Shown: in pieces, positions 54,824 through 64,000 of the stretch
Position numbering within the stretch: position 1 is the first letter of the stretch
How the letters are laid out: each line of letters begins with the position of its first letter
Source of the DNA: Coenobita brevimanus
Taxonomy: Eukaryota > Arthropoda > Malacostraca > Decapoda > Coenobitidae
DNA length: 64,000 nucleotides
Direction: 5' to 3'
NCBI GenBank assembly: GCA_032717465.1
Contig: CM064655.1
Location: 14,422,652 to 14,486,651 of the forward strand
Notes under the pieces: generated by a model
Seen by the model: only the letters and a program-made list of their open reading frames with translations
What the model was told of the DNA's origin: nothing
The model's database searches: none
Position numbers and translations under genes: made by a program

Positions 54824-55150
54824 TGCTTTACTTCTGTTGATTTACTATTACATATATAAAGTCATCATACAAGTTGTGTGGATTTGACTGACACGGATCT
54901 GACTTGTACAGCAACCAAAAATTGTGCCCTTAATGTGTTAATATTTAGCCAGCTTGTGCAGGCTGAGCCTGGTGAAACCCTCCCCTCCAACGACCCTCCA
55001 ACACTTCAGATTTGGTGAGCAGTGACATATAACCAGAAAGCCTCATCCTACAGTGCATTGTACCACCTCATTACAGTTCCTGACCTGCATCTCTCTCTCC
55101 ATGATGGTCTTGACTGTGCTATTTATAATGTGCATTCCAAGTCCTGGCTT
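54824..55150. other. Unassigned sequence
   Basis: No supported feature between the SINE and the (TG)n at 55151-55159 that abuts F1 copy 8. Confidence 0.4.
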
Positions 55151-55362
55151 TGTGTGTGTATTTACCTACTTGTATTCTACAGGATTTGAGCTAAGCTCGT
55201 GCTGTCCCACCTCCAATGATATAATTATCCAACTTTGCTTTGAAAGCATGAATATTTTTTGCACAAACTACATTTTCATTCAAATATTTAATTTGGTTAT
55301 ACTTTTGTTAGGAAAGCTTTATTTTCCTACATTACCTGAGCAGGTTGGTCTCTTTAATTTAA

Positions 55363-56131
55363 CCCGCCCCGTCCCGTCGAAGTATGGGTACGTTGCAACA
55401 TTTTGCATTTGCCAGTCCCGACGACGTACTGGTACGTCGTGCAATTGCAAGGTCCCTAATTTGCACAATTTTCAATTTTCACTCGTGATTTTTCGTAAGT
55501 ATACACAGGACACCTTCCTCTATTCCTCTACAAGATGCCAAGCAGGGACAATGCCTTACACTGCATAACCTCCCCCCTCCCCCCCTCACGCCATTGTCTC
55601 AGCAATTCACCTGTTACCAGTGACCTGGCCAGTAAAGACATTCAGGGCCAGAGTGATTCCCCAATTGATGATAATGTGGAGGACAAAGTTTACATAGCAA
55701 CAGAGGAAGAAACAGTCAGAAATAATGATCAGGTAATGTGGCAAAAGAAGGTCAGGTATGGTGATGAGTTAGTGAGTGAAACAATGCTTATAATGCCTAT
55801 ATTACTGTTTGAAAACCAATATACTCTCGTACTACACATAAATTCGTACCAAGTAAATAAATAAATACCGTTTATGAGTGGTGTGAAATAGTTACCCTCC
55901 CATAGAACTCGTTTTCTTTGGTGCCAGCATGTTAGAAAACCCAGTCAGGTAAGGAGGTACTGGTACCTGGATCGAGTATTTTAAACCTCAGGTGAGCGAT
56001 TTCTCTATGAATTTTCGATGTTTCTCACCAAAAGCGGAGGTTTTAGCAAAAAAAAAAAAAAAAAAAAAAAATCGAAAATACCTCGGGATTGGGGGGTGTC
56101 AGAGGTGCGAAATAGCTCGGGACGTGACGGG
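55363..56131. mobile_element. Non-autonomous piggyBac-like element, 0.77 kb
   Basis: TTAA at 55359-55362 and 56132-56135. The ends are CCCGCCCCGTCCCGTCG and (reverse complement) CCCGTCACGTCCCGAGC. The left subterminal region repeats TACGTC..TACGT motifs. A plus frame (55535-55864, MPSRDNALHC...) is acidic-Ser rich, similar in style to the N-terminal tail of piggyBac transposases, but no catalytic core follows. It is inserted in F1 copy 8. Confidence 0.8.
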
Positions 56132-56135
56132 TTAA

Positions 56136-57246
56136 AAATATGTCCTCTCGTTCTCCTCCCATCCCTTTTGGTATAATCTTCTCTATCAGTGTTCTCTATA
56201 CCATGCATACACTTAAACCTCATTATCATATCCTAATTCTCCTCTTTCCTGTAATGCTGTCAATTTCAACCTTTTCAATCACTCTTCATACTGCAAATCC
56301 CTGTAGCTTGGTATTATTTTAGTAGCTGCTCTTTCCACCTTCTTTCCTTTACTTACATGTTTCTTTAAGTGGGGAGACCACATCACAGCTGCATATTTCA
56401 GTCTTGGTCTGACCATTATCATTATCAATTATCTAGCATTTCCTCACTCATATAATTAAATGCTGTTCTTATGTTCATCAACTGATTTTATGCACACTAG
56501 TAATCTTATCTGTGTGCTTCTCTGGCAATAATCTTTGCTGCCTTTCTCCTAAGTAGCTTTGTTGATATCTTTGTTTCCCAATTTGTAATCCCAATTTGGC
56601 CATCTCTTACTTATGCCCTTCTCAATTAAATCACACTTACTAGTGTTAAAATCAATGATTCCCAATTTGTAATCTCAATTTGGTCATCTCTTACTTATGC
56701 CCATTTCAGTTAAATTACACTTACTAGTGTTAAAATCAGTCTTCCATAACTGATTCCACTCATGTTGCTGATCAAAAACTTCCTGCAGCTCTCTACAACA
56801 ATTTTCATCAACAATTTTCTTCATGATTTTAACATCATCAGTAAACATACTCATATATAACTGAACTTCACTGAGTATATAATTTACATATATCAGGAAC
56901 ATATGGGGGCTAAAGCTGCTCCTTGGGACACTTAACTTATCACTTCCTTCCGTACTGAAAACTTGTCTCTAATCATAGTTCTTGTCTGTCTTCCGATAAG
57001 GTAACTCCTCATCCATTTCAGTAAAACACCATCTATGCCACCATTATTTTTTATTGTCAAATCAACCTCTCATGTGGTAATCTATCAAATGCTTTCCTGA
57101 AATTCAAATAAATACAATCCAACCACCAATCTCATTCCTGTAACACATTACAGTAATAACTCTATCATAAAAACTAAGCAAGTTTGTGATACATGAACTA
57201 CCTTCTCTGAAACCAAAAAGCCAAGAGGTTATTATCTTGTTTTTCT
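56136..57246 (-). pseudogene. F1 copy 8 RT remnant
   Basis: Minus-strand remains of the RT thumb and palm. 56684-56902 reads MFLIYVNYILSEVQLYMSMF, then TDDVKIMKKI and LQEVFDQQHEWNQLWKTDFN. Upstream text (57100-57246) matches the FGFR.G.SCI.NL and DYIYLNFRKAFD regions with many stops. Confidence 0.65.
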
Positions 57247-57884
57247 TTAACCCTTTGGCTACTGCAGACGATTTTGGCACAGCCCCCTTTGAGAGGCATT
57301 TTTACAACCAAAAATGAAAACGCTTTTCCAGTGCTTTTGATTGGTGTCATAAGTTTATGCATACATACAGTTTTTGTATCTAGCATTAGAACTGCTTGAA
57401 AGTTGAAAGTTTTGTCAAAATTGATTTTTTTATTAAATAAAATTACATTTCAAAAAATTCATTAAAAATATTAATATTGGAGTGTATGTAGTCTAATTCA
57501 TACTAAAGGCTGCAAATTACCCATGCTTTATTGTGTTACAGCTACAAAAGCATACTGCCAATGTTTCCATGGATAATAAAGATGTGTTTTTCCAAAAATA
57601 AAATGATGACTTCCTGGCAAACTAAACAATAAAAAGTATAATCGTAATGGGATCACATTCTATCATGTTCCTTGAAAAATAGAAACTATCCATGTTTTAT
57701 TGTGTTACAGACACAAATGTATACGGCCAAAGTTTCCATGGAAAATAATTGTGAAAAAAAAAAAAAAAAAAATATATGACTTCTTGGCAAATCTAAACAA
57801 TCATAAATATAATTGTAATGGGATCACATTCTATCACGTTCCCTGAAAACTAGAAATAATGTAACTACAGTTTATCTACCCCAT

Positions 57885-58090
57885 CTAACATTGATATACC
57901 CTCTTGTACACCTTCTGAGTGTGATATATCTTGAAACAGGGGATAAGGCACAGCGCAGGTTTATTGATACATTCATTGCAAAGATATGAAGTTTGCTTTC
58001 TTTTACACTGTCCCTTACCTTCCAGCTTACATTTTGAAGACTCAATACTGCACACACAACAGTTTGGCTTCTGTTCCTTGTTTTCAAATT
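57885..58090 (-). pseudogene. piggyBac transposase C-terminal Cys-rich finger
   Basis: On the minus strand the frame reads KFENKEQKPNCCVCSIESSK, then CKRKQTSYLCNECINKPALC and LIPCFKIYHTQKVY, to a TAG at 57885. The C-x2-C, C, C-x2-C, C-x3-C-F-x2-Y-H arrangement matches the C-terminal zinc-binding region of piggyBac transposases; compare the complete one ending near 18336. The upstream coding part is interrupted by a short duplication (AAGCATTTTGTA twice) and by the F2 insertion at 58134. Confidence 0.7.
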
Positions 58091-58133
58091 TGGATACAAA
58101 ATGCTTACAAAATGCTTAGCTAACTTATCCAGT

Positions 58134-60935
58134 ATGATGATAAGCAAGAAGTGGAAGGAGAATATAAGAGAGTATGGAACAGTGGGTACAAGGATTGTAT
58201 GGATGAGGATGAATGTAGGTATACAAGCATGGGCGATTGTGTATGTGTATGCCCCAACAGAGGATCGAGTGGCAAGAGTGAAAGATGAGTTTTGGGCGAG
58301 AGTAGAAGCAAGTATGGACAAGTTTGAGAGGAGCGAGAAAGTGCTGTTGATTGGAGACATGAATGGCAAAGTTGGGAATGTACGAGTGGATGGAATGGTT
58401 GGTCAATGGGGTGTGCCAGCCGAAGTAGATGGGAATGGTAGTGCTTTGGTGGACATCTGTGCTTGTAAGGCGTTGGCAATAGCCAACACCTACTTTCGTC
58501 ATAAGATGATCCACTGGTATACATAGAGAGTGATGAGGAGGATGGATGGTGAACTTGTTGAACGAAAGGCAATGATAGACTACGTGTGTGTGGATGAGCG
58601 AATGAGAAGACAAGTGTTGGATGCAAGAGTGTGGAGAGGGTGGGGGAATGGAGTCTCGGACCATCACTTAGTGATGGCCAAGGTAGAGATGCAAAGAAAG
58701 TGGTTGAGGTGACGAAGGGGAAGACAGGAGGAAGCAGCTCCTGTGAGAAGAGTGGAGAAATTGCAAGATAGTGAGAAAATGACAGAGTATAAGAGCATAG
58801 TGGAAGAAAGATTGGGAAGGTATGAGTTAGAGCAGATGGAAGGGGTGGAAGACGTATGTAAGATATTCACGGAAGAGATAGGTGCAGCGTGTGAGGCGGT
58901 TTGTGGAGTGAGGAGGAGATTAAAGGGTGTGCAAGGGACAGCATGGTGGAACGATGAGGTGAACCGAGCTGTGGAACAAAAGAAGAAGGCATATAGTGAA
59001 TGGTTGACGAGTAAAGGTAGGGGAGAATATGAGAGAGAGAAGAGAGAGGTATATGTGAGCAGGAGAAGGGAGGTTAAGAGACTGGTGAAAGAGAGTAAGA
59101 AGCAAGCGGATGAAGAGTTTGGGAAGAATCTGAGTGTGAAATGGAGGGAGAGTAAGAAATTGTTTTGGAAGGAGGTAAAGAAAGTACGGCAGTGTGAAAG
59201 GGGAAATAGTAGGGAAGTGAAAGATAGGAATAATAGATTGCTGGTGGAGAAGAGAGAGAAATTGATGAGATGGAAGGAGCACTTTGAGGATTCATTGAAT
59301 GTAGAGAGTGAAAGCAGTGTGAGTATAAGTGGTTGGGGAATGGCTGGGAGAAGAAGAGATGAGAGGAGGGAGGAAGAGATCAGTAGGGCGGAAGTAGTGG
59401 AAGTGATGAAGAAGATTAAGTTGGGAAAGGCCCCAGGAATTGATGGAGTGTGTGGTGAAATGCTTAGGTATAGGGGTGAGATTGTTGTGGAGTGGATATG
59501 GAAGTTGTGTAGATTGCCTTGGGAAGAGGGAAGGGTTCCAGAGGACTGGAAATCAGGTATAATTGTTCCTTTATACAAAGGAAAAGGGGAGAGAGAAGTA
59601 TGTGGTAACCATAGGGGTATTTGCCTTCTTAGTGTGACTGGTAAAATATATGGTAGAATACTCATTGATAGGGTTAGGCATATGACAGAGGAGCTAGTTG
59701 GAGAAGAACAAGGGGGATTTAGGAAGGGAAAAGGGTGTGTAGATCAGATATTTGTTCTAAGATGTTTAGTAGAGAAGTATCTAGAGAAGGGAAGGAAAGT
59801 GTATGCTGCCTTCATGGACTTGGAGAAAGCTTATGACAGAATAGATAGGCAAGGTATGTGGAAGGTATTAAGAATATATGGAGTCGAGGGGAAACTGTTG
59901 AGTGCTGTGAAGAGTATGTATGAGGGAGCTAGGGCTATGGTGCGAATGGATGGTGAGCTGAGTGAGTTCTTTGATCTCAGTGTGGGACTGAAATAGGGTT
60001 CTGTGATGTCTCCATGGCTGTTTAACATATATATGGATGGGGTTGTAAAGGAGGTGCAAGGTAGGGCAGTGGTTGTGGGGCTGGCACTAATGAATAAGGG
60101 TGAGATGTGGAAGCTTCCGGTGTTGCTGTTTGCTGATGATACAATATTGTTGAGTGAAGATGAATGGGAGTTGCAAGGTTTGGTGAATGAATTTGGGACA
60201 GTGTGTAGGAGGAAGAATCTGAAAGTTAATGTAAACAAAAGTAAAGTTATGGTGTTTGAGAGGAATGAAGTCACAGAGTGTGCAGTGAGGTTGGATGGTG
60301 AGGATATGGAGAATGTGAGTGCATTCAAGTACTTGGGTAGTGTGATGAGTAACAATGGAACTTTGGGGGATGAAGTGCATGAAAGGGCACAGCAGGGAAG
60401 GAAGGTTGTTGGTACACTGAAAGCAGTGATGAGAAATAGGGAGGTGAGTATGGAAGTTAAGAAGTCACTGCATGATAGTATTGTGATCCCTACCCTGACA
60501 TATGGAAGCGAGGCATAGACCTTGCAAGAGGGGAACAAGTCAAGAGTGAGAGCAGTGGAAATGAGTTACTTGAGAGGAGCATGTGGAGTGATGTGGAGGG
60601 ACAGGTTGACGAATGAAGAAGTGAAGGAACGTTGTGAGGTAGATGTGGATGTGGTTGAGAAGATCAGGAGAAATACACTGAGGTGGTCTGGACATGTGGA
60701 GAGAATGGAGAATGAAAGACTGACTAAGAGGGTGTATGTAGGTGAGGTGGAGGGAGGGAGAGGGAGGGGTAGACCGAGGATGAGGTGGAGGGATGGAGTT
60801 GAGAGGTATATGAGGGAGGGGGGGGGGAGTTGGGGGGAGGGTAGTCAAATGGTGGGTGACAGAGCGACTTGGAGGCGTTTTGTCTGCGGCCACCCTTTGC
60901 GGGATTAGGGCGTCGGGCTATAGATAGATAGATAG
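58134..60935 (+). mobile_element. F2 LINE copy 4, 5'-truncated, perfect 12-bp target duplication
   Basis: AACTTATCCAGT flanks the element on both sides (58122-58133 and 60936-60947), so both boundaries are exact. The 5' truncation lies inside the endonuclease. The 3' end is GGGCGTCGGGCTATAGATAGA with (TAGA)n. The whole coding part is in one frame with no indel, so this is the youngest F2 copy here. It is inserted in the remnant piggyBac gene. Confidence 0.95.
58136..60908 (+). pseudogene. F2 copy 4 EN-RT polyprotein, four stops, no frameshift
   Basis: Landmarks in order: KKWKENIREYGTVGTRIVW, YVYAPTEDRV, LIGDMNGKVGNV, YVCVDERMRRQV and VSDHHLVMAKV of the endonuclease; linker GVQGTAWWNDEVNRAVEQKK; RT LGKAPGIDGVCGEML, VPLYKGKGEREVCGNHRGI, GGFRKGKGCVDQIFVLR, AFMDLEKAYDRIDR, SVMSPWLFNIYMDG and LLFADDTILLSEDE; C-terminus TLTYGSEA, RRNTLRWSGHVERMENERL, FVCGHPLRD-stop. 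In-frame stops are at 58524 (TAG), 58710 (TGA), 59994 (TAG, where F2 copy 1 has Gln) and 60516 (TAG, where related copies have Trp). All pieces share one phase. Confidence 0.9.
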
Positions 60936-60947
60936 AACTTATCCAGT

Positions 60948-61500
60948 CTTCCAATTTCTGGGGCATCATCACAGTGGTTTACCTCTAATCACACTTGAGA
61001 GCTGTGTATGACAGAGGGGAAAAAACACCGCTCTTCCATGCTTGGCCTATGCCTAAAAACGATCTTTATCACCCACGTACACTTTTTTTCTAGTATAAAC
61101 TCCAACAGAATGAGCTGCAATAACTTGCATATATATATACCTGTATACCTCCAACAGACAGATTATATGTGAAAAACAATGAGACAATGATAATGGATAG
61201 AAACACCTGCTCAGACCCCAGCAGAAAACATTAGTATTTCATATATTGGCGTTTTATTCTGGCGTTGCACGTATACTGACGGTTAGCTGTATGCATTGAT
61301 CTTGATGTTATTTAGATAACTAGCATATTACCTGAAGAAGGTAAAAAAAAAAGGGTCCATGACAGAAGAACTCGAATGCGTAGGTGGTTAGCCACGAGTT
61401 GAGGCAGGTTGGATGTTTAGAGTGCTGCCACCCGATGCTGGTGGCAGCTAGAGCAACTAGCATCACAGCTACGCTCAGGCGAGAGTGGCAGATATAAGAA
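60948..61500. other. Unassigned piggyBac-like interior
   Basis: Continuation of the sequence interrupted by F2 copy 4. No recognisable coding. A GTGCTGCCACCCGATGCTGGTGGCAGCTAG imperfect palindrome lies at about 61421-61450. Confidence 0.4.
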
Positions 61501-61785
61501 ACTCATACTTTTTTTATCATTTTTTCACACACTCTACAAACAATACTTGTAAGAGACACTGGTCTATAGTGTAATGGCTCCTCCCTGCTGCCACTCATAT
61601 ATGATGATATTATATTTGCTCCCTTCGAATCCCTTAGCAAACCTCCTTCCATTTGATAATACTTTATTATCTCATATACTGGCTTAAATAACTTCAGTAC
61701 ATCCCCTGATTACCCAACCAGAAATGTTATAAGGTCCCATGGCTTTGGTTACATCAGTATTTTTCATCAACTCCAAAAGTACGTG

Positions 61786-62726
61786 TCATGTCTCCATGGT
61801 TGTTCTGTACATGGATGGGGTAATAAAAGAGGTACAAGGTAGGGTAGTGGATGTTGGAGTGGCCCTAGTGAGAGAGGGTAGTGTTTGGAAACTCCCTGTA
61901 CTGTTGTTTGCAGATGATACTGTGTTGTTGAGTGAAGATGAAGGGGAGCTGCAAGGCTTGGTGGATGAGTTTGGGAGAGTGTGTAAGAAATGGAATCTAA
62001 AGGTGAATGTAGGGAAGAGTAAAGTGATGGTCTTTGAGAGAGGTGAAGTCAGTGAATGTACAGCGAGGCTGGATGGTGAGGAATTGGAAAATGTGAGTAC
62101 GTTTAAGTACAGTACTTGGGTAGTGTGATGAGTAAGGATGGAGGTTTGGAGGGTGAAGTGATTGAAAGGGTACAGCAGGGAAGAAAGGTTGCTGGTTCTT
62201 TGAAAGCAGTGATAAGAAACAGGGAAGTGAGCATGGAAGTGAAAAAATTACTAGATGACAGTATTGTGATACCAACTCTAACATATGGAAGTGAAGCTTG
62301 GATGTTGTTTGGAAGGACACAAGTCAAGAGTGAGAGCAGTGGAAATGAGTTATTTAAGAGGAGCCTGTGGAGTCACATGAAGAGACAGGCTGACAAATGA
62401 GGATATAAAAGAGCGTTGTGGTGTGGATGTGGATGTGATAAGATGCGTTATGAGGAATACACTGAGGTGTTTTGGCCATGTGGAGAGGATGGAGGGTGAA
62501 AGACTGACGAAGAGAGTTTATGTGAGTGAGGTGGAGGGGGGGAGAGGGAGAGGGAGAGGGGAGAAGAGGATGAGATGGAGGGATGGGGTGGAGAGGAATA
62601 TGAGAGGGGGGGGGGTGAGTTGGGAGCAGGGCAGTGAAATGGCGGGGGACAGGGCGACGTGGAGGCGATTTGTTTGTGGCCATCCCGAATGGGATTGAGG
62701 CGTCTGGCAATAGATTGATTGATAGA
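61786..62726 (+). mobile_element. F2 LINE copy 5, 5'-truncated, nested in F1 copy 8
   Basis: Begins in the RT palm (about MSPWLF: CATGTCTCCATGG) and carries LFADDTVLLSEDEGELQGL, the shared AGTAC insertion that breaks the frame at about 62105, TLTYGSEAWMLFGRT and LRCFGHVERMEGERLTKRVY, then TGGCAATAGATTGATTGATAGA as tail. F1 sequence on both sides (to 61785 and from 62727) is continuous if it is removed. Closely similar to F2 copy 1, with further frame damage near 62390. Confidence 0.85.
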
Positions 62727-63321
62727 TTTTATTTACCACATTCTCACAACTTATTTCCAATCTCTGAAAATTCTCTTCCTTAACAAATGCTGTTTGGAAT
62801 TTCTTATTCATAATCTTAAACATGTCTTCTCTTTCATATTCTTTATCATCATCTTTTATTCTTACAATTCTGTCTTTAATTTTCATTTTACTGTTTATGT
62901 ACAGTACCTGTAAAACAGTTGTGGATCACTTCCACAATTAGCTATTACTGTATATTCTTTTGATATTTAGCTGATACTTCTCTTCTAATCCTCAAAGGAT
63001 CATTTCTAAAACTGTATCTCTCACAAGCAGATTTTCTCTTAGATTTCCGCGCCATATTCCAAGCTTTGTTCCTCTTTTCCACTGCTGCTCTACATCTATC
63101 ATTAAACCATTCTTTTTCCATCTCCAATTAAGCTCCATATTTAGGAACATATTTACTAACACCCTCAGTTTATGTTTCCTTAAACTGGAAGTATTTATTT
63201 TCCACATACTGTACTTTGTTTCCTTAAACTCTCTCCAATCATTGTCCCCAAATTATTTTCTCAAAACATTACAATCAGCTTTGCTATAACTGTACTGTAC
63301 TTATTTTCTTTATGTATTTTT

Positions 63322-64000
63322 ATTAATATATATATGGATGGGGTTGTAAAGGAGGTGCAGGGTAGGGCAGTGGATGTGGGGGTGGCCCTAATGAATGAGG
63401 GTGAGATTTGGAAGCTTCCGGTGTTGGTGTTTGCTGATGATACAGTATTGTTGAGTGAAGATGAATGGGAGTTGCAATGTTTGGTGAATGAATTTGGGAC
63501 AGTGTGTAGGAGGAGGAAGCTGAAAGTTAATGTAAACAAAAGGAAAGTTATGGTGTTTGAGAGGAATGAAGTCACAGAGTGTGCAGTGAGATTGGATGGT
63601 GAGGATATGGAGAATGTGAGTGCATTCAAGTACTTGGGTAGTGTGATGAGTAAGGATGGAACTTTGGGGGATGAAGTACGTGAAAGGGTACAGCAGGGAA
63701 GAAAGGTTGTTGGTACACTGAAAGCAGTGATGAGAAATAGGGAGGTGAGTATGGAAGTTAAGAAGTCACTGCATGATGGTATTGTGATCCCTACCCTGAC
63801 ATATGGAAGCGAGGCGTGGACCTTGCAAAAGGGGAACAAGTCAAGAGTGAGAGCAGTGGAAATGAGTTACTTGAGAGGAGCATGTGGAGTGACGTGGAGG
63901 GACAGGTTGACGAATGAAGAAGTGAAGGAACGTTGTGGGGTAGATGTGGATGTGGTTGAAAAGATTAGGAGAAATACACTGAGGTGGTTTGGACATGTGG
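63322..64000 (+). mobile_element. F2 LINE copy 6, 5'-truncated, runs off the window
   Basis: Begins at ATATATATGGATGGGG in the RT palm (YMDGVVKEVQG). The frame from there (DVGVALMNEGEIWKLPVLVF, ADDTVLLSEDEWELQ, YLGSVMSKDGTLGDEV, TLTYGSEAWTLQKG, MSYLRGACGVTWRD, RRNTLRWFGHV) appears open to the window end without a stop. It belongs to the subfamily of copy 4 and lacks the AGTAC insertion. The left flank is F1 copy 8. Confidence 0.85.

Larger units (their letters stand above)
57251..61500 (-). mobile_element. piggyBac-like element with transposase remnant, hit by F2 copy 4
   Basis: The left end is TTAA (57247-57250) followed by CCCTTTGGCTACTGCAG, similar to the piggyBac-like end at 36142. F1 homology stops here and resumes at about 61503, so the element spans this interval, but no matching right end is readable. 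The interior has two tandem ~175-bp units (about 57515-57680 and 57685-57860; landmarks TTTATTGTGTTACAG, GTTTCCATGGA, TAATGGGATCACATTCTATCA), a piggyBac C-terminal finger (57885-58090) and F2 copy 4 (58134-60935). 60948-61500 is unassigned interior. Confidence 0.55.
55160..63290 (-). mobile_element. F1 LINE copy 8, old, split by four insertions
   Basis: The 3' end at 55160 (plus: ATTTACCTACTTGTATTCTAC) follows a short TGTGTGTGT (55151-55159). F1 segments are 55160-55358, 56136-57246 (RT; MFLIYVNYILSE, MFTDDVKIMKK, DLEKAF region decayed), about 61503-61785 (RT start), and 62727-63290 (DIVKFEEN.. and MEKEWFNDRCRAAVEKRNKAW linker). The insertions are piggyBac-like 55363-56131, piggyBac-like 57251-61500 (itself hit by F2 copy 4), F2 copy 5 at 61786-62726, and F2 copy 6 from 63322. 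The catalytic FADD is changed to FTDD. Confidence 0.75.

Noticed and set aside
1..64000. CRISPR arrays, rRNA genes, bacterial-type operons or phage
   Set aside because: None seen on either strand; repeats present are microsatellites, tandem units and transposon ends.

Overview
This window looks like nuclear DNA of an arthropod, most likely a decapod crustacean. The reasons are AT-rich non-coding sequence, long (GT)n microsatellites, interstitial TTAGG-type runs, and LINE, Tigger and piggyBac families of the kind I associate with decapod genomes. The species call is inference. There is no prokaryotic gene organisation. Almost everything recognisable is transposable element (TE), much of it nested. 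The one good host-gene signal is a pair of phase-compatible exons on the minus strand (53462-53640 and 37560-37694) separated by a TE-filled intron of about 15.8 kb.

Names used below. F1 is a CR1/Jockey-like LINE: ORF1 coiled coil, then endonuclease (EN) and reverse transcriptase (RT). It is present in eight copies, all on the minus strand. F2 is an RTE-like LINE (EN-RT) with a (TAGA)n tail, plus very short non-autonomous derivatives. F3 is an RTE-like relative with a Cys-rich segment after the RT. F4 is an I-group-like LINE. F5 is a Jockey-group LINE with a poly(A) tail. DNA transposons are piggyBac (TTAA sites), Tigger/pogo and mariner-like (TA sites). There are two tRNA-derived SINEs and two inverted copies of an LTR.

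Layout. 1-3212: F1 copy 1 with a solo LTR inside it. 3239-4203: Tigger-derived element. 4206-5857: F3. 5858-11318: near full-length F2 split by an F5 insertion (6787-9061). 11336-12155: second LTR with a tiny F2 derivative inside. 12156-33238: a head-to-tail train of six F1 copies separated by (GT)n arrays, carrying nested insertions of a piggyBac with coding remnants, a pogo/Tigger element with an intact 662-codon transposase frame, and a SINE. 33239-37500: mostly unique sequence, a possible exon, a zinc-finger fragment and a piggyBac-like element with 360-bp tandem repeats. 37560-53640: the host intron, holding F4, F5, a large TA-flanked element (43231-50245) with three or more insertions inside, and a TA-flanked element built around a ~480-bp inverted repeat. 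54468-54823: a SINE. 55160-63290: an old F1 copy broken up by two piggyBac elements and two F2 copies. 63322-64000: a further F2 copy running off the end.

The most interesting signal is that every readable end of the F1 copies, both 3' ends and 5' ends whether full-length or truncated, abuts a (GT)n/(AC)n run. A second Tigger copy supplies an empty site for one of them. This suggests a LINE that inserts specifically into AC microsatellites. A tRNA-derived SINE that also sits between two (GT)n arrays, with a similar 3' terminus, may be its passenger.
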